From contig NZ_CP031124.1 in NCBI RefSeq assembly GCF_003339525.1, forward strand, positions 1,178,001 to 1,242,000: DNA of 64,000 nt, in the 5' to 3' direction. Below the pieces are notes generated by a model that was not told the origin of the DNA, did not search any database, and worked only from the letters and a program-made list of their open reading frames with translations. This stretch comes from Ephemeroptericola cinctiostellae (GTDB lineage: Bacteria; Pseudomonadota; Gammaproteobacteria; Burkholderiales; Burkholderiaceae). This document shows positions 28,485 to 37,127 of the stretch, piece after piece. Each line of letters starts with the position of its first letter. Position 1 is the first letter of the stretch. The position numbers and the translations under genes are program-made.

Positions 28485-29942
28485 ATGAAACCAGTCATTG
28501 CACTGGTCGGCCGCCCGAATGTGGGCAAATCGACTTTATTTAATCGACTCACCCGTTCACGTGATGCGATCGTGGCAGACTTTCCTGGCCTGACACGTGA
28601 CCGCCATTACGGTAATGGTCGCATGGGCGAGCGTCCTTTTTTGGTGATTGACACGGGCGGTTTTGAGCCTGTTGCGAAAGAAGGCATTTACCATGAAATG
28701 GCGAAGCAAACCCGCCAAGCGGTCATTGAAGCCGATGTGGTTATTTTCATCGTGGATGGTCGTGCGGGTTTGAATGCGCACGATCAAATCATTGCCGATG
28801 ACTTGCGCAAAACAGGGCGCAGCGTGATTCTTGCCGTGAATAAAGCCGAAGGCATGCGGCACGCCAATGTGACCGCTGAGTTTTACATGCTCGGCTTGGG
28901 TGATCCCGTGGTGATCTCCAGTGCACACGGTGACGGTGTGCGTGAGTTGCTCGACTATGCATTGGACATGGTGTTGCCGCCTGTATCAGACCTGCCCGAT
29001 TGGCTGGATGCATCGGGTGTCAAAGATGACATGCCCATACTGAACGATGCGGACATTGAAGCGATTTTGAAAAATCGTGAAAATAAAGATGAGCCGTTCA
29101 ATCCAGTGCAAGATGCCGAGCGCGCTGCTCGACCCATCAAAATCGCAGTGGTGGGGCGCCCGAATGTGGGTAAATCCACACTGATCAATACACTTATTGG
29201 TGAGGAACGTGTGATTGCGTTCGACATGCCGGGTACGACACGTGATGCGATTGAAATTGAATTTGAGCGTGCAGGTAAACAATATGTTTTGATTGACACC
29301 GCAGGTTTGCGTAAGCGTGGGAAAGTATTTGAAGCGATTGAGAAATTTTCTGTGGTAAAAACACTACAGGCGATTGCCGATGCAAACGTGGTGGTTTTGA
29401 TGCTTGACGCCAGCCAAGACATTTCTGAGCAAGATGCACACATTGCGGGTTTTATTTTGGAGTCAGGCCGCGCATTGGTTGTTGCCGTGAACAAATGGGA
29501 TGCGGTCGACAGCTATGAGCGTGACCGTGTAAAAGTTGACATTCTACGCAAATTGATCTTTTTGGATTTTGCCAAGTTTCATTACACCACAGCCACTAAA
29601 GGCTTGGGGGTTGATGCTTTGCTGCAATCGGTTCATGTCGCACATGCGGCTGCTTTTGCCAATTTATCGACACCGCGTTTAACACGCGCGTTGCACACCG
29701 CACTCGAACACCAAGCACCGCCACGTAAGGGCAGCGGCAGCTCGCGTCCAAAATTGCGTTATGCTCACCAAGGTGGACAGAATCCACCTGTCGTCATCAT
29801 TCATGGCAATTCTTTGGAGGATGTGCCTGAATCTTATAAACGATTCCTCGAAGGCCGTTTCCGCGATGCGTTTAAGCTTGAAGGCACACCGTTGCGCATT
29901 CAGTTTAAAAACAGCACAAATCCTTATGCAAGACGCAGATAA
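28485..29942 (+). CDS. der: Ribosome assembly GTPase Der (EngA)
   Basis: 485 residues with two tandem G domains. First: GRPNVGKST at about 8-16, DTGGF and a NKAE variant of NKxD. Second: GRPNVGKST at about 223-231, DTAGLRKRG and NKWD. A C-terminal KH-like domain follows and ends with [14 protein letters not shown]. Der is essential for 50S subunit maturation. Confidence 0.97.
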   Translation: MKPVIALVGRPNVGKSTLFNRLTRSRDAIVADFPGLTRDRHYGNGRMGERPFLVIDTGGFEPVAKEGIYHEMAKQTRQAVIEADVVIFIVDGRAGLNAHDQIIADDLRKTGRSVILAVNKAEGMRHANVTAEFYMLGLGDPVVISSAHGDGVRELLDYALDMVLPPVSDLPDWLDASGVKDDMPILNDADIEAILKNRENKDEPFNPVQDAERAARPIKIAVVGRPNVGKSTLINTLIGEERVIAFDMPGTTRDAIEIEFERAGKQYVLIDTAGLRKRGKVFEAIEKFSVVKTLQAIADANVVVLMLDASQDISEQDAHIAGFILESGRALVVAVNKWDAVDSYERDRVKVDILRKLIFLDFAKFHYTTATKGLGVDALLQSVHVAHAAAFANLSTPRLTRALHTALEHQAPPRKGSGSSRPKLRYAHQGGQNPPVVIIHGNSLEDVPESYKRFLEGRFRDAFKLEGTPLRIQFKNSTNPYARRR

Positions 29943-30178
29943 AACTGCTATGATAGGAAGCTGAACTGTGTTTAAGTAGAAATACTTAAATAGGTGAGGT
30001 GTATAAAGTTCAGTTTTATCGTTATAAATGCAATAAGAATGCTGTACAGTAATGTCATCGTTTACAGCGGCGATGAAAATGACCACGGCTGCAAAGTCTT
30101 TTTTGACTGATGCGAGCAAGAATAACAATACCGTGGCTCATGTTTTGAATTATAAATTTACTTTTTGGAGAGTATGAA

Positions 30179-30412
30179 ATGAACAAGGGACAACTGTTGC
30201 AAGATCCTTTTTTGAACGCCTTGCGCAAAGAGCACGTGCCTGTGTCGATTTATTTGGTTAATGGCATCAAATTGCAAGGCAATATTGAGTCATTTGACCA
30301 GTATGTTGTGCTGTTGCGCAACACGGTGACACAAATGGTTTACAAGCACGCGATTTCAACCATTGTTCCATCGCGTCCAGTGAACATTCAAGAGATTCAA
30401 GCGGCTGAGTAA
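30179..30412 (+). CDS. hfq: RNA chaperone Hfq
   Basis: 77 residues, complete Sm-like fold: [21 protein letters not shown] (Sm1) and [20 protein letters not shown] (Sm2 with YKHAIS). It forms a hexamer that pairs small RNAs with mRNAs. A GGAGAG ribosome site lies 6 bases before the ATG. Lies between der and hflX as usual. Confidence 0.97.
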   Translation: MNKGQLLQDPFLNALRKEHVPVSIYLVNGIKLQGNIESFDQYVVLLRNTVTQMVYKHAISTIVPSRPVNIQEIQAAE

Positions 30413-30435
30413 TCTTTCGCTGCAACATCAATGCG

Positions 30436-30465
30436 AAGCCCGCCCGCTTAACAGTAGGCGGGCTT
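30436..30465 (+). terminator. Terminator of hfq
   Basis: AAGCCCGCC (30436-30444) pairs with GGCGGGCTT (30457-30465), GC-rich; no long T-run. Confidence 0.6.
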
Positions 30466-30544
30466 GTCGCATTTGAAAAGTAAACCATTGAAAGTAAATC
30501 GTTGCTTTTTTTGGGTTTTCAGTTTTAGCCGTTGCAGTAAAAAT

Positions 30545-30575
30545 CGCAACAAACCAGCATGGGTTTGCGTTTTTT
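30545..30575 (+). terminator. Second terminator between hfq and hflX
   Basis: CGCAA-C-AAACC (30545-30555) pairs with GGGTTTGCG (30561-30569) around AGCAT with one bulged base, followed by TTTTTT. Confidence 0.65.
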
Positions 30576-30752
30576 ATTGCCGTTTTCGGGCTTTATGTGG
30601 ATTTGCCACTAAAAGCCGTTGATATTTAATAATCTTTAATGATCACAAAGTCATTTTTATTTATTGTGTGATGAACGATAGACGCAACATAAGGTGTTTT
30701 TGCTTCATGCAATGCTTGTGATGGTCATCAATTGGGTGGAAAAGGTTTTACA

Positions 30753-31898
30753 GTGCGTACAATTACCGTCGGTTTATATTTTGGCAAGGGTGACTTTGAG
30801 TCTTCTATGGAGGAGCTGCATTTACTTGTCTCCAGCGCGGGGGGCGAAGTGTGTGCCACGATTACGGGCAGCCGCAAAGCGCCTGATGCCAAATATTTCA
30901 TAGGTTCGGGTAAAGCCGAAGAGGTTAAGCTCGAGGTGGAGATGCATCATGCCGACATGGTGGTGTTTAATCACAGCCTCAGTGCAGCACAGCAGCGTAA
31001 CCTTGAAGAAAAACTTGGTGTTTCTGTTATGGATCGCACGGGATTGATTCTTGATATTTTCTCTCAACGTGCGGTCAGCCATGAGGGCAAGTTGCAAGTC
31101 GAGATGGCCAAGCTGGATTATTTTTCATCACGTCTCGCTGGTTTGTGGACGCATTTGGAGCGTCAACGCGGTGGTATTGGTGTGCGTGGCGGCATGGGCG
31201 AAAGCCAGCTTGAGATTGACCAGCGTTTGATTGGTGATCGCCGCCGCAGCTTGCAAGCGGCATTGGATAAATTTCAACGCCAATCGCAGACTCAACGCCG
31301 CGCTCGCACCAAAGGCAGTCGCTTAAACATTGCTCTGGTCGGTTATACCAATGCGGGTAAATCAACGCTGTTCAACCACCTCACCAGCGCCACGGCATAC
31401 GCTGCTGATCAATTGTTCGCAACACTCGATACGACCACGCGTAAAGTGTATGTTGAAGGTGCGGGTCAAGTGGTCATCTCTGACACTGTGGGCTTTATTC
31501 GAGAATTACCGCATCAGCTCGTTGCGGCATTTCGCGCAACATTGGAGGAAACCGTCCATGCGGATGTGTTGTTGCATGTGGTGGATGCCGCCAGCGACGT
31601 TCGCCTTGATCAGATTGATGAAGTGAACAAAGTGCTTAAAGAAATTGAAGCCGACAATGTGCATCAGGTGTTGGTTTGGAATAAAATCGATCTCACAGCG
31701 CATGAAGCAGGTATTGAGCGTGATGAGCACGGTCGCATTGCCCGCATCTATGTCAGTGCGAAAACAGGTGCTGGCATGACTGATTTGCGTGAAGCCCTCG
31801 TTGAACTGGTTGAAACACAAACACCACAATGGCAAAAAGACAAGAAAAAAATAGAAGATGATTGGTCGGATGACCCTCGTTTTCGTCAGGTTGATTGA
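30753..31898 (+). CDS. hflX: Ribosome-associated GTPase HflX
   Basis: 381 residues from GTG 30753 (AAAGG 7 bases upstream); the TTG at 30732 overlaps that site and is less likely. N-terminal nucleotide-binding domain with YFIGSGKAEE, then the linker RGGIGVRGGMGESQLEID, then the G domain: GYTNAGKST, DTVGFIRELPHQLVAAFRAT and NKID. HflX splits stalled 70S ribosomes. Downstream, the usual hflK and hflC genes are missing. Confidence 0.95.
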   Translation: MRTITVGLYFGKGDFESSMEELHLLVSSAGGEVCATITGSRKAPDAKYFIGSGKAEEVKLEVEMHHADMVVFNHSLSAAQQRNLEEKLGVSVMDRTGLILDIFSQRAVSHEGKLQVEMAKLDYFSSRLAGLWTHLERQRGGIGVRGGMGESQLEIDQRLIGDRRRSLQAALDKFQRQSQTQRRARTKGSRLNIALVGYTNAGKSTLFNHLTSATAYAADQLFATLDTTTRKVYVEGAGQVVISDTVGFIRELPHQLVAAFRATLEETVHADVLLHVVDAASDVRLDQIDEVNKVLKEIEADNVHQVLVWNKIDLTAHEAGIERDEHGRIARIYVSAKTGAGMTDLREALVELVETQTPQWQKDKKKIEDDWSDDPRFRQVD

Positions 31899-31961
31899 AC
31901 CGCTTGAACCACACGTGCATGGATGACGGTTATTGCCCAAACGGTGCGGGTGTCACAATAA

Positions 31962-31991
31962 AAATGGGCTTACCGCATGGTAAGCCCATTT
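31962..31991 (+). terminator. Strong terminator after hflX
   Basis: Perfect 13-bp stem AAATGGGCTTACC (31962-31974), loop GCAT, GGTAAGCCCATTT (31979-31991). Confidence 0.75.
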
Positions 31992-32089
31992 CGCCATCGG
32001 TAAGCAGCATGCGCCCGAGGAGGTGCGCACATATGAGTTTGATCTTCCGCTTGTACGTGAACCAATAACACTTAAGATAAGGTCATCCC

Positions 32090-32233
32090 ATGAAACCCAT
32101 TGCAGCATTCAAAATGCTGGTCATCGCCACCATCGCCATGTACTTGACAGGCTGTTCTGTTTTGCAGATTCCCAACGATTTATTTCGCAGCATTGGGAAC
32201 TCACTCAATGCGGTGAGCAATGTCGGGCAATAA
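32090..32233 (+). CDS. Small lipoprotein, 47 residues
   Basis: MKPIAAFKMLVIATIAMYL leads to the lipobox LTGC, so the mature peptide of about 27 residues (CSVLQIPNDLFRSIGNSL...) should be lipid-anchored. AAGG lies 7 bases before the ATG. It resembles the very short entericidin-like or DUF6726-like lipoproteins of proteobacteria, but I cannot assign the family with certainty. It stands alone after the hflX terminator. Confidence 0.6.
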   Translation: MKPIAAFKMLVIATIAMYLTGCSVLQIPNDLFRSIGNSLNAVSNVGQ

Positions 32234-32363
32234 GCCCATGTTTGAAATGCAAAAGACCTTGATCCTTTCAAATCATGCCAGCTGCCAATGATTATTGCTC
32301 AATGTTTATTGCGTAATGCTTATTGGTTAATCAACCTCTGATTATGGTGAAACTCACTTTGTT

Positions 32364-33701
32364 TTAACGGGCAGCGATGAGTGCATAAATCAAGCCAGCC
32401 AAAGCGGCCACCACAATCACTCGAATGACCCCAATTTTAAATTTAAACAAAGCAACTGCAGCACAGGCTGCAATCAAAGCCGAGAACCAATCAAATCCAC
32501 CCGAAAAACCATGAGGCCACAACACATGGTAAGCAAAAAATAAAGCCAAATTCACAATGACCCCAACCACAGCTGCTGTGATGGCTGTCAGCGGAGCGGT
32601 GAACTTGAGGTCGTTGTGGGTCGCCTCGACCAATGGCGCACCTGCCAAGATGAATAAGAATGAAGGTAAAAAAGTAAACCATGTGACCAACGTCGCCGCC
32701 ATTGCACCCGCCATGAATTGATGTTCAGGACCGAATACCGCCTGCACATACCCCCCAACGAATCCCACAAACGCCACCACCATGATGAGTGGACCGGGTG
32801 TGGTTTCACCCAACGCCAAGCCATCGATCATTTGCGTCGGAGTCAGCCAAGCATATTGTCCCACCGCACCTTGATACACATAAGGCAGCACAGCATACGC
32901 GCCACCAAAGGTCATTAAAGCCGCTTTGGTGAAGAACCACGCCATTTGAGTGAACGTGTGCTCCCAGCCATAAGTGCTTGCCAAAAAGCCCATGGGCAAT
33001 ACCCACAGTGCAGTCCCGATGACTGCGACACGCAATAGATTGAGCCAGCGAAACCGCGCATGTTCAGGAGGCGGCGTGTCATCGTCAATCAACGCAGCGC
33101 CATAAGATGACTTACTCTGACCATGACCACTGCCGATTTGAAAATGGTCTGGCATCACGCGACCACCCACATAGCCAATCACGGCCGCCATCAGCACAAT
33201 AAATGGAAAAGGCACATTCAATGCAAATATCGCCACAAACGAAGCCGCAGCAATGCCCCACAACACATTGTTTTTTAAGGCACGTGAGCCAATCCGATGA
33301 GCCGCTTGTAACACAATCGCAGTCACAGCGGGTTTGATGCCGTAAAAAATACCCGCCACCCATGCCACATGACCAAAGGCAATGTACATCCACGACAAAG
33401 CAATTAAAATGAGCAACGATGGCAAGACAAACAACCCGCCCGCCACAATGCCACCCCATGAGCGGTGCATGAGCCAGCCAATGTACGTGGCCAATTGCTG
33501 GGCTTCAGGGCCAGGCAACACCATGCAATAATTAAGGGCATGTAGGAAACGTTTTTCAGAAATCCAGCGTCGTCGTTCAACCAACTCTTGATGCATGATT
33601 GAAATTTGCCCCGCAGGGCCACCAAAACTGATGAAACCGAGTTTAAGCCAAAAGCGAAGAGCCTCCCAGAATCCAATGGCATTGGGTTTACTGTTGTTCA
33701 T
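32364..33701 (-). CDS. chrA: Chromate transporter ChrA, full-length two-domain form
   Basis: 445 residues with two CHR domains in tandem. Each has the family motifs: FISFGGPAGQISIMHQELVE with NYCMVLPGPEAQQLATYIG in the first, and ALMTFGGAYAVLPYVYQGAV with LGETTPGPLIMVVAFVGF in the second. About ten to twelve membrane helices. Exports chromate using the membrane potential. This is the long-chain counterpart of the split pair at 17.4-18.7 kb. Confidence 0.92.
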   Translation of the reverse strand: MNNSKPNAIGFWEALRFWLKLGFISFGGPAGQISIMHQELVERRRWISEKRFLHALNYCMVLPGPEAQQLATYIGWLMHRSWGGIVAGGLFVLPSLLILIALSWMYIAFGHVAWVAGIFYGIKPAVTAIVLQAAHRIGSRALKNNVLWGIAAASFVAIFALNVPFPFIVLMAAVIGYVGGRVMPDHFQIGSGHGQSKSSYGAALIDDDTPPPEHARFRWLNLLRVAVIGTALWVLPMGFLASTYGWEHTFTQMAWFFTKAALMTFGGAYAVLPYVYQGAVGQYAWLTPTQMIDGLALGETTPGPLIMVVAFVGFVGGYVQAVFGPEHQFMAGAMAATLVTWFTFLPSFLFILAGAPLVEATHNDLKFTAPLTAITAAVVGVIVNLALFFAYHVLWPHGFSGGFDWFSALIAACAAVALFKFKIGVIRVIVVAALAGLIYALIAAR

Positions 33702-33847
33702 CGTATGTTCCTAGTGAATGGTTCGGTTGCTGGACTTGTCTGACTTTGGGTTGCCCATCAAGGCGTCAATTGATTGGGTCTACGTCTCGCGGTTTACCAC
33801 AAATTTAGAAACGAATCATCGCACGACGGGCAACGATCACCACGTCA

Positions 33848-34315
33848 TCAATGCGTCGCCATTGGTTCATGCTTTGCCTGCCATTCGCCTTTTGTCTCTT
33901 TAACAATGATGTTTTGCGCATGTTTGGCGTGGTCGATTGCGTTAAGTGTTGCCACAACGCTTTGAATCTGTAAATTGCCATCAAACAAGCCTGCAAAAAT
34001 CATGCGTGCCAGTAGTTCAATGCTTTTTGTTGTGCGCCCTGACTTTTCCCAGCGTGCCACGGTTTGTGGGTCTTTCCCTAACATGTTTGCTAAATCGGGT
34101 TGTGATAAACCTGATAACTGGCGCAAGAACCGTACTGCTTTGCCGCTTAAGTTTGGGGTTTTGAATATCAATTCCTTGGCGATAGCCAAATCTAAGCCGC
34201 GTAAATCGTCAATGTGAACGGTGTTACCGTATGGCGTTTCTTGGGTCGTAAAGCCATTGACCAACCAAACGTTATCTAAGCCGCTCATGTCGTATTTGTA
34301 TCGCTGTGTTTTCAT
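33848..34315 (-). CDS. HTH antitoxin, MqsA/HigA-like
   Basis: 155 residues. N-terminal part GLDNVWLVNGFTTQ and VHIDDLRGLDLAIAKELI, then an Xre-type helix-turn-helix (RFLRQLSGLSQPDLANMLG, DPQTVARWEKSGR). This layout is typical of helix-turn-helix antitoxins that also repress their own operon. It lies 11 bases downstream of the DUF4258 gene and is surely co-transcribed. A short piece of a second copy lies at 34823-34862. Confidence 0.72.
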   Translation of the reverse strand: MKTQRYKYDMSGLDNVWLVNGFTTQETPYGNTVHIDDLRGLDLAIAKELIFKTPNLSGKAVRFLRQLSGLSQPDLANMLGKDPQTVARWEKSGRTTKSIELLARMIFAGLFDGNLQIQSVVATLNAIDHAKHAQNIIVKETKGEWQAKHEPMATH

Positions 34316-34326
34316 TTTTGAACCTC

Positions 34327-34611
34327 TTAAAAAACCGTAACCACTGTGACAATAACTTCATTGTCAATAATTCCAACCACTACAGCGTAATTCACACCAG
34401 CACAGTAATGGTTTAGCTTAACCTCGATTGAACCCAGTTTAGCGTTAGGTTCAGGCTCTCGGTCTGTTGTGCCTTTTTCAAGGGCTTTTAATACCATGCT
34501 TGCGCTTATTTTTCGTTGTTTCATGCGCTGCGTCGCATGTGCTGAAAATCGGTAGCTGCCTGTTTTGGCCGCTTCACGAATAATTTTAATTAAATGTCTG
34601 TCATGCGGCAT
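34327..34611 (-). CDS. DUF4258 protein, probable toxin of a type II toxin-antitoxin pair
   Basis: 94 residues. RFSAHATQRMKQRKIS is the signature of DUF4258 (BrnT/RelE-like fold), followed by the beta-strands NYAVVVGIIDNEVIVTVVTVF. Genes of this family commonly sit directly before a helix-turn-helix antitoxin, as here. They are presumed RNases, but activity cannot be read from the sequence. Confidence 0.68.
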   Translation of the reverse strand: MPHDRHLIKIIREAAKTGSYRFSAHATQRMKQRKISASMVLKALEKGTTDREPEPNAKLGSIEVKLNHYCAGVNYAVVVGIIDNEVIVTVVTVF

Positions 34612-34689
34612 GGTTTAACCTATCATTTTGATAGATTATTGTAGCTTAATTATTATTGTAATGTTGTCTTATATTGTCCAATGAGATGC

Positions 34690-34718
34690 AAAAAAGCCCC
34701 GTCATTAACAGGGCTTTT
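34690..34718 (-). terminator. Terminator on the minus strand, downstream of Fic and the IS element
   Basis: AAAAGCCC (34692-34699) pairs with GGGCTTTT (34711-34718); on the minus strand a T6 run follows. It isolates the TA operon from transcripts coming from the right. Confidence 0.65.
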
Positions 34719-34822
34719 GTCTATTTCGTCTATTTTAGAACGCCATCACCACATCAGCTTGATATTAAATCAAGATTAATCAAGTGCAGCCACCCCATGC
34801 GAGTAGGTCGATTATTTGCCCA

Positions 34823-34862
34823 TTTTGGGGTTTTGAATGTCAGTTCCTTGGCGATAGTCCAA
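34823..34862 (-). pseudogene. Fragment of a second antitoxin gene
   Basis: 32 of 34 bases are identical to 34152-34185 inside the antitoxin gene, and the minus strand reads TIAKELTFKTPK against AIAKELIFKTPN. The similarity stops on both sides. It lies directly downstream of the Fic gene, next to the IS insertion. Confidence 0.6.
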
Positions 34863-34879
34863 TTCTTTAGCTTTAACTA

Positions 34880-34886
34880 TTCTTTA
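34880..34886. repeat. Left target-site duplication of the IS element
   Basis: TTCTTTA, identical to 35630-35636 on the other side of the element. IS1595 members usually make 8-bp duplications; only 7 bases match here. Confidence 0.7.
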
Positions 34887-35629
34887 GGGTCTTAGGAAGC
34901 AGAATTCAATAACGGCTCATCTCGCAGCATGTTAAGAAGCACTTTATACAAGTCGCTTTTGCGATGGTTAAACCTAAATTCAGTTTCCTTCAAATGCAGT
35001 AAAAATGTGTTTTTCGGAACGCCGTTAAACTGAACCAAACGACGTTTAGCATAGCTCCAGAATGATTCTATCCCATTCACATGATTAGAACCATTTACAA
35101 ACTCATCGGCACCATGATTCACCCGGAAGTGTTTATCAAACCCGATGTCCACCAAGCCATTATAGCCGCGCCAACCATCGGTATGGATAACGCTGTTAAT
35201 GTCTGCTTTCCCACGAATAATGGCTTGCAGGCTGGCTTTGGAAGCATCAGGCACAATCTCAGTGTAGATATTGCCATCACGTTTGAGTAAACCAAACACG
35301 ATGGTTTTACCTGAAGCACCACGTCCGCGTTTACCTCGAACACGATGCGGACCAAAATATGATTCGTCGGCTTCCAACTCTCCTTTGAGTGGTGAGCCTT
35401 GGAGACAAACAATCACCAAACGACGACGAATCTTGAGGTAAATGGTGTTGATTGAACGAACGGATATGCCGCTTAACGCAGCACATTCCGTTGCCGTTAA
35501 ATCAAGGGCAAAATACCGTAAAATTTGGCGAAACTTCGCTTCGCTAATTTTTGAATGTTTGAAGTACTTGTTTTTCATTTGGTCTCAAGAGCTTAGCGCA
35601 TATTTTAATGCGTTTGCTTCCTAAGACCC
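34887..35629 (-). mobile_element. IS1595-family insertion sequence, 743 bp
   Basis: Ends in perfect 15-bp inverted repeats GGGTCTTAGGAAGCA (34887-34901) and its complement (35615-35629), flanked by a 7-bp direct repeat TTCTTTA. It carries one intact transposase gene. The intact ends and duplication suggest a recent insertion. Confidence 0.9.
34892..35578 (-). CDS. IS1595-family transposase (ISXO2-like, IS1016 type)
   Basis: 228 residues. N-terminal helix-turn-helix (LTATECAALSGISVRSINTIY), then the ISXO2-like domain: ADESYFGPHRVRGKRGRGASG, IHTDGWRGYNGL and NHVNGIESFWSYAKRRLVQFNG. These hold the first two catalytic Asp residues and the final acidic position with its neighbouring Asn. The reading frame is intact, so the element may still move. 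The stop lies within the left inverted repeat. Confidence 0.92.
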   Translation of the reverse strand: MKNKYFKHSKISEAKFRQILRYFALDLTATECAALSGISVRSINTIYLKIRRRLVIVCLQGSPLKGELEADESYFGPHRVRGKRGRGASGKTIVFGLLKRDGNIYTEIVPDASKASLQAIIRGKADINSVIHTDGWRGYNGLVDIGFDKHFRVNHGADEFVNGSNHVNGIESFWSYAKRRLVQFNGVPKNTFLLHLKETEFRFNHRKSDLYKVLLNMLRDEPLLNSAS

Positions 35630-35633
35630 TTCT

Positions 35634-36731
35634 TTAATATGGTGTAAATGTATTGTTATCTCGAGTGAGCAACGTCAATAGCTTGGGTTGTATGTAAAAC
35701 TTTTCTCTGCCTAGCTTGTGTTCAACTAAAACATTTAAATCACATAAAGCCTTTAACAGGCGTGAGCACCGTTGACGGCTGCCTAACCCTGCTTGTTCTA
35801 ATTGAGTGATACGACAATATGGCTGCTTAAAAATAATCTCGATTAAGTCACGGCTGTATATTTTATCGCTGCTGTTGCGCACGTAATCGGTTGTACTCTC
35901 CAATAATGTACGCACTGCCTGTATTTTGTTGCGTGTCCATACGGCTGTTTCTTCAATGCCGCCCAATATAAACATAATCCACTCCTGCCAGTTGGATTGA
36001 GTTGTCACCTCCAACAGTAAGCGGTAATAGTCGTTTTTATTTGCAATAATGAAACGGCTTAAATACAGAATTGGCAAGTTCAATAAACCCTGATCGATCA
36101 GAAAAAGGCTGTTTATGACACGTCCAGTACGCCCGTTACCATCGGTAAATGGGTGTATTGCCTCAAATTGATAATGAGCAACTGCCATGCGTATAAGTGG
36201 GTCTATGCCGCTGTCATCATGAATAAACTGCTCCCAGTCTCGAAGCTTTTCATAAATAACCGCCTCACCTACGGGGGGCGTATAAATAATCTGCCCTGTT
36301 GCGTCATTGCTTAATGCTGTCCCTAAGCCGTGGCGAATGGGCATATCACGCCCTTTTATTGTGCGACATACATCAATCGCGGTTTGTGCGCTTAACGGTC
36401 TATTTTGCAGCACCTCAAAGCCACTCATTAATGCGGTTCGATAGCGTAATGCCTCTTTTGTTGCAGGGTCTGCATGTAAATCGTGTTCTGAAAATTGAAA
36501 CAGTTTATCTGTTGTTGTTACGATATTTTCAATTTCTGAACTGGCTTTTGCCTCCATCAATGGAATCGTTGATAAAAGCATACTTTGATTGGGTATGAGT
36601 TCAGCGGCTTGCTTTAGTTCTGCCAATGCAGCACGTGCGGAAATACATTTCCGCAATATATCCCGTGTTTCTATGTCGTACGTTGGTGGTAGTGGGGGTA
36701 AATCGTTGTATGGTGTTTCAGGCTGCCACAT
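35634..36731 (-). CDS. Fic-family AMPylase with inhibitory helix and C-terminal winged helix
   Basis: 365 residues. Complete Fic motif HPFTDGNGRTGR (193-204), so AMP transfer to a target hydroxyl is expected. An (S/T)xxxE(G/N) inhibitory motif, SSEIEN, lies at 64-69, which makes this a class II, self-inhibited Fic. The C-terminal region (about 290-360) looks like a winged helix (ITQLEQAGLGSRQRCSRLLKAL), suggesting DNA binding. The start is chosen at ATG 36731. A duplicated array of palindromes directly upstream could be its own operator. The stop codon lies within the target duplication of the IS element, so the insertion left the gene intact. Confidence 0.9.
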   Translation of the reverse strand: MWQPETPYNDLPPLPPTYDIETRDILRKCISARAALAELKQAAELIPNQSMLLSTIPLMEAKASSEIENIVTTTDKLFQFSEHDLHADPATKEALRYRTALMSGFEVLQNRPLSAQTAIDVCRTIKGRDMPIRHGLGTALSNDATGQIIYTPPVGEAVIYEKLRDWEQFIHDDSGIDPLIRMAVAHYQFEAIHPFTDGNGRTGRVINSLFLIDQGLLNLPILYLSRFIIANKNDYYRLLLEVTTQSNWQEWIMFILGGIEETAVWTRNKIQAVRTLLESTTDYVRNSSDKIYSRDLIEIIFKQPYCRITQLEQAGLGSRQRCSRLLKALCDLNVLVEHKLGREKFYIQPKLLTLLTRDNNTFTPY

Positions 36732-36742
36732 CGTGCGCTCCG

Positions 36743-36882
36743 TAATATGTTACAAAAACGGATAAATCATAACATATTTCGATGATATGTTACGCGCTAT
36801 AACACGTTTCGATAATACGTTACAAAAAATCGATTTCCATAACATATCAAGCGAATATGTTACGCGCCGTAACGTTTTAACC
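36743..36882. promoter_or_regulatory. Operator array in two 70-bp tandem copies upstream of fic
   Basis: The segment 36743-36812 is repeated with changes at 36813-36882. Each copy contains half-sites of AACATAT-N7-ATATGTT: arms at 36771-36777/36785-36791, and at 36841-36847/36855-36861, with related sites at 36745-36751 and 36801-36821. All repeat at an exact 70-base spacing. The nearest site lies about 14 bases before the start codon and would block the ribosome or promoter region. Confidence 0.7.
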
Positions 36883-36995
36883 GTCTGCATACCCAGCCGC
36901 ACTTATTCGCCAATTAACCACGCTTTGCTTGTTTTTTAATCAATTTGGCGGGTTTTGAAGCAAAAATGGCTATCACTGTCCGCACTCCATTTTTT

Positions 36996-37072
36996 GGTGT
37001 GGACACCTTTTTTTGACTGGTGCGGACACCTAAAGCCCCTAAAATAGAGGGTTTCAGGGTGGTGTCCGCACC
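36996..37072. repeat. Three copies of the 12-mer GGTGYGGACACC
   Basis: GGTGTGGACACC at 36996-37007, GGTGCGGACACC at 37019-37030, and the complement GGTGTCCGCACC at 37061-37072, with a related GTCCGCAC at 36978-36985. Close to the integrase stop. Possible binding sites of an element-encoded protein, or a hairpin at the end of the integrase transcript. Confidence 0.55.
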
Positions 37073-37127
37073 AAAAAAAACAACCTCAGAGTTTTATGAT
37101 TATTGGCGGCTTTGATGGGGTGGGTTA

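Larger units (their letters stand above)
30413..30752. other. hfq-hflX intergenic region
   Basis: 340 bases with two terminator-like hairpins (30436-30465 and 30545-30575) and then the presumed hflX promoter. No gene seen. Confidence 0.6.
36732..37127. other. fic-integrase intergenic region
   Basis: 396 bases without a gene. It contains the fic operator array (36743-36882) and three copies of GGTGYGGACACC (36996-37072). Confidence 0.7.

Noticed and set aside
36327..36341. GTGGCGAAT inside fic, similar to the tRNA-Met 3' end, as a second attachment site
   Set aside because: Only 9 bases match and it lies in the middle of an intact gene; chance match.
36743..36882. Short spaced repeats considered as a CRISPR array
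   Set aside because: Only two 70-base copies with internal palindromes, no unique spacers and no cas genes; it is better explained as an operator duplication.
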